A stretch of 64,000 nt of DNA. Origin: Paraplanobispora takensis (lineage in GTDB: Bacteria; Actinomycetota; Actinomycetes; Streptosporangiales; Streptosporangiaceae). Positions 24,979-35,108 of the stretch are shown here, one piece after another. The position numbers were made by a program, and so were the translations under genes. Numbering within the stretch: position 1 is the first letter of the stretch; each line of letters starts with the position of its first letter. The stretch lies in contig NZ_BOOK01000040.1 of NCBI RefSeq assembly GCF_016863195.1, forward strand, positions 1 through 64,000, given 5' to 3'. Under the pieces are notes generated by a model. That model saw only the letters and a list, made by a program, of their open reading frames with translations, was not told the DNA's origin and made no database searches.

Positions 24979-25884
24979 ATGGACAGCGCCGTGAACTGGA
25001 GTGTCACCGATCTCGGCGACCAGACCGGCCGCACCTTCGTCGTCACCGGCGCCAGCAGCGGCCTCGGTGTGGCGATCACCCGTCACCTCGCCGCGCACGG
25101 CGGCCGGGTGATCATGGCCGTACGGGACATCGCCAAGGGCGACCGGGTCCGCGACCAGTTGCACGCCGCCAACCCCAAGGCCGATCTCGACGTCCGTCAC
25201 CTCGACCTGCTCGACCTGCGCACCGTCCGGCGCTTCGCCGACGACCTGCGCGCCGACGGCGTGATCGTCGATTCGCTGGTGAACAACGGCGGCATCGGCA
25301 CGGTAGCGCGCCGGCTGAGCCCCGAAGGAGTGGAGAGCCAGCTGGCGACCAACCACCTCGGCCACTACGCGCTGACCGGCCTTCTTCTCGACCGGATGGC
25401 CGAGGGCGGCGCCGTGGTGACCGTCGCCTCCAGCCTCTACCGGATGGGCCGCCTCGACCTCGACGACCTGGCCGCCGAACGCCGCTACTCACCCGGTGGC
25501 GCCTACGCCACCTCCAAGCTCGCCAACGTGCTGTTCGGCCTGGAGCTTGACCGCCGTCTGCGCGCCGCCGGATCACCGGTCCGCAGCCTGCTCGCCCACC
25601 CCGGCATGGCCAAGACCGACCTGGATCGGCAGGCGGCGCTTTTGCCCCGCATGGTCCAGTCCGTGCTGGGCGTCTTCTTCCGGCTGCCGATCGATGCGGC
25701 CGTCGCGCCGATCCTCTATGCGGCCACCGAGGCCGCCGCCCCCACCGGCAGACACATCGGCCCGGGCCGTCCCCGCCGCCCCCGCCCGACCTTCGAGCCC
25801 TTCACCGGCGCCGCCGCCGACACCACCCTCGCGGCCCGCCTGTGGGACCGCTCCCGCCGGCTCACCGGCGTCGACCTGGCGTAG
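24979..25884 (+). CDS. Short-chain dehydrogenase/reductase (SDR family)
   Basis: A 301-residue SDR. The cofactor motif is 'VVTGASSGLGVA', the structural motif 'VNNGGIG' (variant of NNAG), and the catalytic tetrad includes Ser in 'TVASSLYRM' and Y-x-x-x-K in 'GAYATSKLAN'. The Arg after the second strand ('AVRDIAKGDRV') suggests NADP(H). The length and the 'NHLGHYALTGLLL' helix resemble the retinol-dehydrogenase/light-dependent protochlorophyllide-like SDRs often seen as xenobiotic reductases. GGGAGG precedes the ATG. It is controlled by the divergent TetR gene. Confidence 0.9.
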   Translation: MDSAVNWSVTDLGDQTGRTFVVTGASSGLGVAITRHLAAHGGRVIMAVRDIAKGDRVRDQLHAANPKADLDVRHLDLLDLRTVRRFADDLRADGVIVDSLVNNGGIGTVARRLSPEGVESQLATNHLGHYALTGLLLDRMAEGGAVVTVASSLYRMGRLDLDDLAAERRYSPGGAYATSKLANVLFGLELDRRLRAAGSPVRSLLAHPGMAKTDLDRQAALLPRMVQSVLGVFFRLPIDAAVAPILYAATEAAAPTGRHIGPGRPRRPRPTFEPFTGAAADTTLAARLWDRSRRLTGVDLA

Positions 25885-26150
25885 GACCGTCTTTCAAGCC
25901 GACTACGACCATGGGCCTCGGCGACGGCTCTGGCGCATGGGCCTCGGCGACGGCCCTGGCGATGGTCAGCCCCCGCCCGGCGGATTACACCAGCTCACGG
26001 AAAACACCGAAATCCCTGTGATCACTCTCCATCACGACCGCCGCGAACCACCGTCACCGAAGAAGATCTACTGCAGTGCGCGACCGGACGCTCTGACGGA
26101 ACAGGAGCCGGAACCGGGGCCACACACCATGATCAGAGAAGCGGACGTTT

Positions 26151-27371
26151 TCAGCGGACGGGCAGGCCGGTGACGGCTCGGCCGATGATGAGGCGCTGGA
26201 TCTCGGAGGTACCCTCGAAGATGGTGTAGATCTTGGCGTCGCGGTGGAAGCGCTCGACCGGGTGTTCGCGGGTGTATCCGGCTCCGCCGAGGATCTGGAT
26301 CGCCTGTTCGGTCACCCACACCGCGGTCTCGCCCGCCACCAGCTTGCACATCGAGCCCTCGGCCTGGTCGAAGGACCTGCCGTTGCGGGCCATCCACGCC
26401 GCGCGCCAGGTCATCAGGCGGGCGATGTCGACGCGGGTGGCCATGTCGGCCAGCAGGAAGGCGATGGCCTGGTTCTCGCCAATCTTGCGGCCGAACTGTT
26501 CGCGCTCGCGGGCGTAGTCGCGGGCGTACTCGAAGGCGGCGCGGGCGATGCCGACGGCCATGGCGGCCACCGAGGGGCGGGTCGTCTCGAAGGTGCGCAT
26601 GGCGGCCTGCTCTCCGGAGCGTCCGCCCTCGCGCACGCGGGCCAGACGGGCGTCGAGCTTCTCCTTGCCGCCGAGCAGGCACGAGCCGGGCAGCCGGACG
26701 TTGTCGAGGACCACCTCGGCGGTGTGGGAGGCGCGGATGCCGTGCTTCTTGAACTTCTGGCCCATCGACAGGCCGGGCGTGCCCGGCGGGACGACGAAGG
26801 AGGCCTGGCCGCGGGTGCCCAGGGCGGGGTCGACGGAGGCGACCACGACGTGCACGTTGGCGATGCCGCCGTTGGTGGCCCAGGTCTTGACCCCGTTGAG
26901 GATCCAGTCGCCGGACGCCTCGTCGTAGACGGCCCGGGTGCGGATGGAGCCCACGTCGGAGCCGGCGTCGGGCTCGGAGGCGCAGAACGCGCCGAGCTTG
27001 ACGTCGTCGGGGGTGCCGAACATCTCCGGGAGCCACAAGCCCATCTGCTCGGAGGTGCCGCTGGCGGACAGGGCCGCGGCGGCCAGGCCGGTGCCGACGA
27101 TGGACAGGCCGATCCCGGCGTCACCCCAGAAGAGCTCCTCGAACGCCACGATCAGGCCCAGGCCGCTGGGCTCGAACCACTGCTGGGCGAAGAAGTCGAG
27201 CGAGTACAGACCGATCTTGGCGGCCTCCTGGATGACCGGCCAGGGCGTCTCCTCCCGCTCGTCCCATTCGGCGCCGGCCGGGCGGACGACCGTGCGGGCG
27301 AACTCGTGCACCCAGTCGCGCACCTCGCGCACGTCGCCGCTCAGCTCCGGGCAGAAGCCGGTGTCGCTCAT
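26151..27371 (-). CDS. Acyl-CoA dehydrogenase
   Basis: A 406-residue FAD-dependent acyl-CoA dehydrogenase. The FAD-contact signature 'GAFCASEPDAGSDV' and 'WILNGVKTWATNGG' are in the middle domain, and the C-terminal domain has 'QILGGAGYTREHPVERFHRDAKI' with the catalytic Glu in 'YTIFEGTSEIQ'. It would catalyse alpha,beta-dehydrogenation of an acyl-CoA in beta-oxidation or a related pathway. It is divergent from a TetR gene, which is the usual layout for fatty-acid degradation control in actinomycetes. The chain length preference is not readable. Confidence 0.92.
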   Translation of the reverse strand: MSDTGFCPELSGDVREVRDWVHEFARTVVRPAGAEWDEREETPWPVIQEAAKIGLYSLDFFAQQWFEPSGLGLIVAFEELFWGDAGIGLSIVGTGLAAAALSASGTSEQMGLWLPEMFGTPDDVKLGAFCASEPDAGSDVGSIRTRAVYDEASGDWILNGVKTWATNGGIANVHVVVASVDPALGTRGQASFVVPPGTPGLSMGQKFKKHGIRASHTAEVVLDNVRLPGSCLLGGKEKLDARLARVREGGRSGEQAAMRTFETTRPSVAAMAVGIARAAFEYARDYAREREQFGRKIGENQAIAFLLADMATRVDIARLMTWRAAWMARNGRSFDQAEGSMCKLVAGETAVWVTEQAIQILGGAGYTREHPVERFHRDAKIYTIFEGTSEIQRLIIGRAVTGLPVR

Positions 27372-27392
27372 TCGTCCACTCCTCCGAAATGC

Positions 27393-27407
27393 GTTACCAA
27401 CGGTAAC
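27393..27407. promoter_or_regulatory. 15-bp inverted repeat upstream of the acyl-CoA dehydrogenase
   Basis: GTTACC-AAC-GGTAAC has perfect 6-bp arms and begins 22 bp upstream of the start codon. Its half-site (ACCAAC / GTTGGT) resembles the operator in front of the TetR gene (ACCAACCGGTTGGT), so both may be bound by the same regulator. Confidence 0.5.
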
Positions 27408-27506
27408 ACCCCTACTTTACTTGGCGGTACGGCCTCCGGTGCAAGGCGGGGCCGGTCGTTTCCGGCGGTCCTCCGCCGAGCGGTGGACCGTGAATGATTC
27501 TCATCT

Positions 27507-27520
27507 ACCAACCGGTTGGT
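27507..27520. promoter_or_regulatory. Perfect TetR-type operator ACCAACCGGTTGGT
   Basis: A 14-bp perfect palindrome ending 17 bp before the tetR ATG. A possible -10 (TACACT, 27525-27530) lies between it and the ATG, so the operator would occupy the promoter spacer and the transcript may start at or within 1-2 nt of the ATG. Confidence 0.7.
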
Positions 27521-27537
27521 CCCCTACACTTCGGTGC

Positions 27538-28134
27538 ATGTCGCGGGAAGCCACCAAGGACGCCCTGCTCGCCGCCGCCCGCAGCGAGTTCGCCGCCTAC
27601 GGCATCGCGGGAGCGCGCGTCGACCGCATCGCCGATCGCGCCGGGGTGAACAAGGAGCGCATCTACGGCTACTTCGGCAGCAAGGAGAAATTGTTCGACC
27701 AGGTCGTGTCCGCCGCCCTGGACGAGGTCGTGGAGGCCGTGACGACGCCCGGCGACGACCCGGCGGAGTACGTCGGCAGGCTGTACGACTTCTGCCTCGC
27801 CCACCCCGACCTGACCCGGTTGCTGATGTGGGAGTCGCTGCACCACCGTGACGGCGAGCTGGACGGGCAGCGGGCCCGCACCGCCTCCTGGCGCAGGAAG
27901 GCCGAGTCGCTCGTCTCCGGTCCCGCGGGGTCCCCGCGCGACGCGGCGCGCACGATGCTGACGCTGGTCGGCCTGGCGATGTGGCCGACGGCCATGCCCC
28001 GGCTCCGCCGTCTCGCACTCGGCGAAGAGGGCGTGGACGGGGAGAGCCCGGACGGCCAGGCCGTGAGCGAGGAGAGCAGCACCGCGATGCGCGAGCACCT
28101 CACCGCGTTCGTGCGGGCGGCGCTCGGCGGCTGA
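27538..28134 (+). CDS. TetR-family regulator divergent from acyl-CoA dehydrogenase
   Basis: A 198-residue TetR protein. The HTH is 'ARVDRIADRAGVNKERIYGYFGSKEKLF'; the C-terminal half is helical and rich in Leu/Arg with a TetR_C-like 'RARTASWRRKAESLV'. The ATG at 27538 has no Shine-Dalgarno and probably heads a leaderless mRNA. It presumably represses itself and the divergent acyl-CoA dehydrogenase through the two palindromes in between; an acyl-CoA is a plausible effector but unproven. Confidence 0.9.
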   Translation: MSREATKDALLAAARSEFAAYGIAGARVDRIADRAGVNKERIYGYFGSKEKLFDQVVSAALDEVVEAVTTPGDDPAEYVGRLYDFCLAHPDLTRLLMWESLHHRDGELDGQRARTASWRRKAESLVSGPAGSPRDAARTMLTLVGLAMWPTAMPRLRRLALGEEGVDGESPDGQAVSEESSTAMREHLTAFVRAALGG

Positions 28135-28156
28135 CGCGCACGGCCGGCGACGCAGA

Positions 28157-28189
28157 CGTCCCTCCGGCGTCCCTCCGGCGTCCCTCCGG
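28157..28189. repeat. Three 11-bp tandem repeats
   Basis: CGTCCCTCCGG occurs three times in a row, followed by the palindrome CCGGCCGTACGGCCGG. It lies in the 154-bp gap between the convergent tetR and gpgS genes and has no coding role. Confidence 0.7.
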
Positions 28190-28256
28190 CCGTACGGCCG
28201 GCGACACGGACATCCGTGACCGTACGGCCGGCCGCGGCGTCCGGCACCCCGTGCGG

Positions 28257-28280
28257 CCGACGACGGTGTACCGCCGTCGG
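28257..28280. terminator. Hairpin between convergent tetR and gpgS genes
   Basis: CCGACGACGG and CCGCCGTCGG pair over 10 bp with one mismatch and a TGTA loop, nine bases beyond the gpgS stop on that strand. Probably a bidirectional terminator. Confidence 0.5.
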
Positions 28281-28288
28281 CGGCCGGG

Positions 28289-29245
28289 TCAGCGGGCGGG
28301 GCCGGACCGGTAGCCGGGGACGGTGATCATCGGGGGGCGTTCGGCCACGGCAACGTCCCGGACCGTCGCCTGGTGGCCGGAGGTCCCGCGGCGGAACTGG
28401 GCCAGGGTGGCGGACGGCTCGTGCAGGGGGATCATCATGTCCTGGCGCTCCAGCCGGGACCAGGCGGTCTGCAGGATCTGCGCGGCCATGCCGCCCAGGG
28501 CCTCGGTGGACTGGTGGGAGTGCACCCGGCGGCCCAGGTCCACCTGGGCCAGGGCGTCGAGGCCCGACAGCTCCAGCAGGTCGATCAGCAGGCCCAGCTC
28601 CACGCCGTACCCGGTGACGAACGGGACCCGCTCCAGCGCCGAGCGCCGGCCGGCGTACTCCCCCGCCAGGGGCTGGACGAACCCGGCCAGCCGGGGCCAG
28701 TGCAGGTTCAGCAGGGGCCGGGCGACCAGCTCGGTGACCCGGCCGCCGCCGTTCTGCGCCTCGCGCAGCGGCCGGTCGTAGCAGCCCTTGACGTAGACGA
28801 CGGACGGATCGGCCAGCAGCGGGCCGAGCAGACCCGTCACGAACGACGTACGGAACTCGCGCAGGTCGGCGTCGATGAAGACCAGCAGGTCACCGGAGGT
28901 CACGGCCAGGGACTTCCACAGCGCCTCACCCTTGCCGTCGAAGGGCTTCAGGTCGGGGAGGATCTCGTCCTGCGCGAGCACCGTGGCCCCGGCCTCCGCG
29001 GCGCGGGCCGCGGTGTCGTCGGTCGAGCGGGAGTCGATGACCACCAGCTCGTCGACGAGCGGGACCGCCTCCATCAGCTCGCGCCGGATCGCGGTGACGA
29101 TCTCTCCGACCGTCCCGCCCTCGTCCCTGGCCGGCAGCACCACGCTGACCGTCGTGCCGCCCTTGGCCTCCAGCAAGCCGGGCAGGGACCAGTCATCCGA
29201 TGATGATGTACGGCCGCGCAGCCATGCCTCCACTTCAGGCAGCAC
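28289..29245 (-). CDS. gpgS: Glucosyl-3-phosphoglycerate synthase
   Basis: A 318-residue GT-A fold glycosyltransferase (GT81). It shows 'VSVVLPARDEGGTVGEIV', the metal-binding 'FIDADLREF' (DxD-like), 'VYVKGCYDRP' and 'LAGEYAGRRSALERVPFVTGY', all typical of GpgS. It transfers glucose from NDP-glucose to 3-phosphoglycerate, the first step of glucosylglycerate and methylglucose lipopolysaccharide synthesis in actinobacteria. GTG 29245 with GGAAGG seven bases upstream is the chosen start. In mycobacteria gpgS is next to folP2; here the folP2-like gene is 32 kb away. Confidence 0.9.
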   Translation of the reverse strand: MLPEVEAWLRGRTSSSDDWSLPGLLEAKGGTTVSVVLPARDEGGTVGEIVTAIRRELMEAVPLVDELVVIDSRSTDDTAARAAEAGATVLAQDEILPDLKPFDGKGEALWKSLAVTSGDLLVFIDADLREFRTSFVTGLLGPLLADPSVVYVKGCYDRPLREAQNGGGRVTELVARPLLNLHWPRLAGFVQPLAGEYAGRRSALERVPFVTGYGVELGLLIDLLELSGLDALAQVDLGRRVHSHQSTEALGGMAAQILQTAWSRLERQDMMIPLHEPSATLAQFRRGTSGHQATVRDVAVAERPPMITVPGYRSGPAR

Positions 29246-29376
29246 AGACCATCCTTCCCATCACCCCGGAATTCACAGGTATCACCCTATGGTGCGTTGA
29301 TTCGGGCCGAGCACCGCCTCCCGTCCCCGGCCGCCAGGTGGGAAGATCGGCCCAGGGGCGAGCGGGAGGAGACGGC

Positions 29377-31824
29377 ATGGACCCGGTGGCCGTACTACGG
29401 GCGGCTCGAACCGTCCGCGCCGAGCTCGACGGGCTGCTGGGCGACTCGGCCGGCGAACTGCGCGACCGGCTCGATCCGATCCTGGCCGAGGAGGGCAGGC
29501 GGGATCCCGAAGGGCTCTCGCACGCCGCCGTCATGGTGATCGCCCAGTACGGCCCCGCCTGGGAGCGGCTGGCCGTACTGCTGCACCTGGACGAACCCGC
29601 GACGGCGGCCCCCGCGCCCGGCCCTCCGGCCGCCCACGGCTCCGCCCCCGACCCCGCCGGACGGCCCGCCCTCCCGGACTCCGGGCCGTCCGCGCCCCCG
29701 GGCCACGGCTCGCCCGCCCCGGGCGGCGGGCGGTTCGGATCGTCGGAGTCCGGGCCCGCCGGCATCCCGAGCTTCGCGGCCTGGAGACCATCGGAACCCC
29801 CGGATCCCCCGCACCCCCGCGGGGAACGCCCCTCTCCCCCGCTGGAGCCGTGGGAGGCCCCCGAACCGTGGGAGGAGGCACCGGAGTCCAAGGTCCCGGA
29901 GCAGCGGTACGCCCAGGAGCCGTGGCACACGCAGGAGCCCTGGCAGGAACCGGAACAGTGGCGGGTTCCGGAGCCGTGGCAGGCGCCCGAGCAGTGGCAG
30001 GTTCCCGGCACGGCAGGACAACCGCAGTTCCCTGAGGCGCCCGGACAGCAGTTCCCCGGCACGCCCGGACACCAAGCCCCCGACACACCCGGACACCAGC
30101 GGCAACTACCCGACACACCCGGACACCGGTATCCCGACGCACCCGGGCAGCGGCAGTCCCCCGGCATGCCCGAGCCGTGGCAGGCCGCCGGCGCGGCCGA
30201 GCGGTACGCTCCCCCGCCGGACTCCCCCGCGCCGCCCGCTCCCTCCCCCGCTCCTACTCCCTCCCCTTCCCCGGGCCCGGCGCCGGCTCCTCCGCCCGGC
30301 CAGGCCCCGCCCCAGCCCCAGGCCCGGTCCCGCTCACAGTCCTCCGGCAAGGGCCCGCTGCAGCGCCTGACCGGGGCCCTGCGCCGGCGGCACAAGAAGC
30401 AGGCGGGCAGCGCGGAGTGGGAGGCCTTCCCGCTCATCGAGGCGCCCGAGGAGGTCGTGGCGGGCTGGGGACTGGAGGTCCGGGTCGGGATCACCGGCGC
30501 CTCGGGGCGGGAGGCGGAGTCCGTCTCGATCGGCGAGCCGTTCGACCTGGACGTCCAGGTGATCGCCGAAGGGTTCGAGGCGCCGGACGGCTGGCGGGCG
30601 CGGTTGCGCGTGGAGGAGGACTCGCCGTACCCCGCCGCGGTCCTGCGCCTGCGCGCCCTGCCCCTGGACCGCCGCCACTCCCAGGAGCCCGCGGCGCAGG
30701 AGGCCGGGGAGGACGCGCAGACGGCGGCCCGGCGGATCCAGGTAGTCTACTCGGTGGGCGGCCAGGCTGTCGGATTCGGTACGCGCGCGGTCACGGTACT
30801 CGCCTCCCCCGGTCTGATCGGCCGGGAGAGCGCCCCGGCGGAGGTCGCCGGCACCCGGGTCCAGCCGCCCGCGCGGGGCCGGTCCGGCGGCCGGCACAGC
30901 GGGCGGCACGGGGATCCGCACGGGCAGGAGGGCGAACCGGGCGGGTTCTCCGCGGACGTCACGGCCGTCATCGTCCACGGCGACCACCCCGGACGGCTGT
31001 GGTGGTCCTACCTGTCGCCGCACTTCGTCACCCCGGACCAGGCCGAGGCGTGCGAGCTGGGCACGCGGGCCTCGGCGTTCGGCCGGGAGCTGGTCGCGGA
31101 GGTCACCGCGCGGACCGGGCACGCGGACATGTCCCTGTACCTGCGCAGCGCCGGTCGCCGGCTCGCGCTGAAGGTCCCGCCCGGGTTCTGGGAGCTGCTG
31201 GAGGCGGTGGCCGCGCGGATCGCGCCGCGTCCCCCGACGGTGCTGCTGCTGTCGCAGGAGCCGTACGTCCCGTGGGAGCTGGCGACCCTGGAACGGCCGA
31301 TCGACCCGTCGGCGCCGGCGTTCCTCGACTGCCAGGCGGCGGTCGGCCGCTGGGCCCTGGGCGGGCGGCTGCCTGAGCTGCCGCCGCCCCCGACGGCGGG
31401 CAGCGACGTCGCCCGGCTCCGCGAGGCCCTGGCCGCCTCCGGGGAGCAGCCGCGGGTGCTCGGCCTGACCGTGCCCGGCGGGACCGGCGTCCTGATCAGG
31501 GCCGACCGGCCGGCGCTCGCCCCGCGCCTGGTCGCCGGGCTCCGGCTGGGCGGTTCGCCGTTCGTGTTCCTGGCCGGGGACGGCGGGCCGGATGTGGCCC
31601 AGGCGTTCCTGGTCGCGGGCGCGGGCGGGGTGGCCGCCCCGCTCTGGCCGGTCCCGGAGGAGGCCGTGCAGGACATGGCGATGGAGTTCTACCGGCGCTG
31701 CCTGGCCGGCGAACCGCCGGCGGAGGTCCTGCGCTCGCTGCGCTGCGCGGGGTCGGCCGCGGCGACGGCCTACCGGTTCTCCGGTCACCCGTCGGCCGTG
31801 CTGCCGCCCCAGCCGCAGGCGTGA
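29377..31824 (+). CDS. Large protein with proline-rich repeats and degenerate CHAT-like domain
   Basis: An 815-residue protein, ATG 29377 with GGGAGGAG. Residues 1-85 are helical ('VAVLRAARTVRAELDGLLGD') and could be an effector-associated or adaptor domain. About 90-340 is low complexity; within it residues ~155-270 repeat PEPWQ/PEQW and TPGHQ units. A beta-rich domain follows (~350-530). From about 540 the sequence resembles CHAT (caspase-like) proteins: 'SQEPYVPWELA' and 'AFLVAGAGGVAAPLWPVPEEA' ending in 'FYRRCLAGEPPAEVLRSLR'. The catalytic His ('HFACHG' region) reads 'FLAGDGGPD' and no catalytic Cys is present, so it is probably not a protease. It may be a scaffold or sensor. Confidence 0.6.
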   Translation: MDPVAVLRAARTVRAELDGLLGDSAGELRDRLDPILAEEGRRDPEGLSHAAVMVIAQYGPAWERLAVLLHLDEPATAAPAPGPPAAHGSAPDPAGRPALPDSGPSAPPGHGSPAPGGGRFGSSESGPAGIPSFAAWRPSEPPDPPHPRGERPSPPLEPWEAPEPWEEAPESKVPEQRYAQEPWHTQEPWQEPEQWRVPEPWQAPEQWQVPGTAGQPQFPEAPGQQFPGTPGHQAPDTPGHQRQLPDTPGHRYPDAPGQRQSPGMPEPWQAAGAAERYAPPPDSPAPPAPSPAPTPSPSPGPAPAPPPGQAPPQPQARSRSQSSGKGPLQRLTGALRRRHKKQAGSAEWEAFPLIEAPEEVVAGWGLEVRVGITGASGREAESVSIGEPFDLDVQVIAEGFEAPDGWRARLRVEEDSPYPAAVLRLRALPLDRRHSQEPAAQEAGEDAQTAARRIQVVYSVGGQAVGFGTRAVTVLASPGLIGRESAPAEVAGTRVQPPARGRSGGRHSGRHGDPHGQEGEPGGFSADVTAVIVHGDHPGRLWWSYLSPHFVTPDQAEACELGTRASAFGRELVAEVTARTGHADMSLYLRSAGRRLALKVPPGFWELLEAVAARIAPRPPTVLLLSQEPYVPWELATLERPIDPSAPAFLDCQAAVGRWALGGRLPELPPPPTAGSDVARLREALAASGEQPRVLGLTVPGGTGVLIRADRPALAPRLVAGLRLGGSPFVFLAGDGGPDVAQAFLVAGAGGVAAPLWPVPEEAVQDMAMEFYRRCLAGEPPAEVLRSLRCAGSAAATAYRFSGHPSAVLPPQPQA

Positions 31825-31863
31825 CGCCGCGGGATCCGGCCCGAGGCGTGACGTCCCCGGGGG

Positions 31864-33333
31864 TCAGTCGGTGGCGTGACGCTCCAGGAAGGTGTAGACG
31901 TCGGCCTCGTCCACGCCGGGGAAGGACCCGGGCGGCAGGGCGGCGAGCACGTGGGAGTTGGCGCGGGCCGAGGGCCAGGCGTAGCCCTCCCAGCGCTCGG
32001 TCAGCTCGGCGGGCGGGCGGCGGCAGCACTCGCCCGCCGGGCAGTTGGACCTGGTGCGGTTGGTCGTCTCCCGGCCGCGGAACCAGCGCGACTCCCGGTA
32101 CGGCACGCCGAGGGTGATGGCGAAGTCCCGCTCCCGGCTCGGGTCCACGTGGGCGACGCAGAAGTAGGTGCCGGTGGGCGAGTCGGAGTACTGGTAGAAG
32201 ACGGAGAAGCGGTCGGGTGAGGCGAAGACCTGGCGTCCCGACCACTGCAGGCACATGCGCTGGCCCTCGATCGCGCCCTGCTCGTCGGCGGGGAAGACGA
32301 TGCCGTCGTTCTCGTAGGCCTTGTAGATGATCCCGCCGGCGTCGTTGCGGACGAAGTGGCAGACCAGGTCCAGGAAGTGGGTGGCCAGGTTGGTGAAGCG
32401 GTGGGCGGCCATCTCGTAGGAGACGGCGAACACGTCGCGCAGGTCCTCCACGCTCAGCGCCCGGTCCTGCTTGGCCTCCCGCAGGTACGGCACCGCGGCG
32501 GCCTCGGGCACGAGGACCGCGGCGGCGAAGTAGTTGGCCTCGGTCCGCTGGCGCAGGAAGTCGGCGAAGTCGCGGGGCTTGTGGTGCCCGAGGGCCAGGT
32601 GGCCGATGGTCTGCAGCAGGATCGTGCGGGGGGTGTGCATGCCCAGCTGCTCGTGCTTGACGTAGATGCGCCGGTTGCGCAGGTCGGTGATCGAGCGGAC
32701 CGTGCGGGGCAGGTCCTGCACCGTCTGCACGGTGTAGCCGAAGTGGGTGACCAGCGCCTGGACGGTGCTCTGGGACAACGCCCCGCTCCGGTAGCCGACC
32801 GCGGACAGCGCCTCGGCCGCCGCCTTCTCGATCTCGGCGAAGTAGTTGCCCTGCTCGCGCTGCTTGCGGCGCAGCTCGGCGTTGGCGGCCCTGGCTTCCT
32901 CGGGGGTGGCGGTGCCCTTGGTCTCGCGTGAGCGCAGCTCGCCGTACAGGCCGAGGATGTGTTCGAGCACGTCGTTGGGCACCCGGGCGGAGACCTTGAG
33001 CTTGGCCAGCCCCAGCGCGGAGTAGAGGGGGTCGCGCTGCGCCTCCTCCAGGGCCATCTCGAGCTGGGCCCGCCGGTTGGGGGGCTGGCGGCGCAGCAGT
33101 TCCTCCACCGGGACGCCCAGCGCGGAGGCGAGCGACTTCAGCAGTGACAGCTTGGGCTCGCGCTTGCCGTTCTCCAGCAGGGAGAGCTGGCTCGGCGCGC
33201 GGCCCACGCGCTCGCCCAGGTCGGACAGGGTGAGTCCCCGCTGCTTGCGCAGGTGCCGCAGACGCTGCCCGAAGGCGATGAGATCGAGCTCATGCGTCAA
33301 AGAAAGCGGTTCTTCCCCCACCAAGGATCCCAT
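31864..33333 (-). CDS. XRE-family regulator with IrrE-like and DUF2083 domains (RamB/ScfR-like)
   Basis: A 489-residue regulator. Residues ~20-80 are a lambda-repressor-type HTH ('LRHLRKQRGLTLSDLGERVGRAPSQLSLLENG' region). A helical middle and a degenerate ImmA/IrrE segment ('TIGHLALGHHKP') follow. The C-terminal domain ends with a cysteine cluster 'CPAGECCRR'. This is the architecture of RamB, which represses glyoxylate and acetate genes in Corynebacterium and Mycobacterium, and of short-chain acyl-CoA regulators. It is divergent from isocitrate lyase, the known RamB target, with 325 bp between starts. ATG 33333 was chosen; the open frame extends further up, but MGSLVGEE begins the conserved part. 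Confidence 0.87.
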   Translation of the reverse strand: MGSLVGEEPLSLTHELDLIAFGQRLRHLRKQRGLTLSDLGERVGRAPSQLSLLENGKREPKLSLLKSLASALGVPVEELLRRQPPNRRAQLEMALEEAQRDPLYSALGLAKLKVSARVPNDVLEHILGLYGELRSRETKGTATPEEARAANAELRRKQREQGNYFAEIEKAAAEALSAVGYRSGALSQSTVQALVTHFGYTVQTVQDLPRTVRSITDLRNRRIYVKHEQLGMHTPRTILLQTIGHLALGHHKPRDFADFLRQRTEANYFAAAVLVPEAAAVPYLREAKQDRALSVEDLRDVFAVSYEMAAHRFTNLATHFLDLVCHFVRNDAGGIIYKAYENDGIVFPADEQGAIEGQRMCLQWSGRQVFASPDRFSVFYQYSDSPTGTYFCVAHVDPSRERDFAITLGVPYRESRWFRGRETTNRTRSNCPAGECCRRPPAELTERWEGYAWPSARANSHVLAALPPGSFPGVDEADVYTFLERHATD

Positions 33334-33468
33334 GACATCGATCCTAGGCGAAATTTCCCCGTATTTTCCAGCCGGAGACAGTGTCCTCCGGCACCCATGG
33401 GGCACAGGACACGCATCACTCCCCGGGCTCGGGCCCGTCTCGATGATCTTCCCATGGGGCGCCGACTG

Positions 33469-33502
33469 TGGTCTGGACCACACAGTCGATTGGTCTAGTC
33501 CA
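33469..33502. promoter_or_regulatory. Tandem operator-like sites TGGTCTnGnCCA upstream of aceA
   Basis: TGGTCTGGACCA (33469-33480) and TGGTCTAGTCCA (33491-33502) share the pattern TGGTCTnGnCCA with a 22-bp period. The first is nested in a larger inverted repeat with arms CGACTGTG (33463-33470) and CACAGTCG (33481-33488). They lie between the RamB-like gene and aceA and are the best candidates for its binding sites, although they do not resemble the corynebacterial RamB consensus. Confidence 0.5.
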
Positions 33503-33530
33503 TAGCGAAAACTCTGAAGTTCTTCTCTTC

Positions 33531-33550
33531 TGAATACTCGTCAGTATTCA
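33531..33550. promoter_or_regulatory. 20-bp inverted repeat in the aceA leader/promoter
   Basis: TGAATACT and AGTATTCA are perfect 8-bp arms around CGTC, in an AT-rich stretch about 110 bp upstream of aceA. It may be a second regulator site or part of the promoter. Confidence 0.5.
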
Positions 33551-33658
33551 TATCTACAGAAGAAACAGCTTTCTTTCCATGAAATCGACCTTGTTTGACC
33601 GTTTCAGCCGGGCACAGACTCAGTGCAAGGCACCCAGGGGACGACAAGGAGTGAAAAA

Positions 33659-34948
<1,290 letters not shown>

Positions 34949-35108
34949 GCCCGGAGAACGGATCGGAGCGGAGATCCTCCGGCGTCAGCCCGCGGACCGA
35001 CGGCAGCTCTCAGGGCATGCAGAGCCCGCCCGTCCACGGCTGACCCGATCCTGCACTCGGATCTCCACTCCGCTTCCCCCCGGACTCGGACTCTTCGACC
35101 AGGCCGAA

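Noticed and set aside
29840-30180. Periodic repeats as a possible non-coding element
   Set aside because: They keep the reading frame and encode PEPWQ/TPGHQ repeats in the CHAT-like protein.
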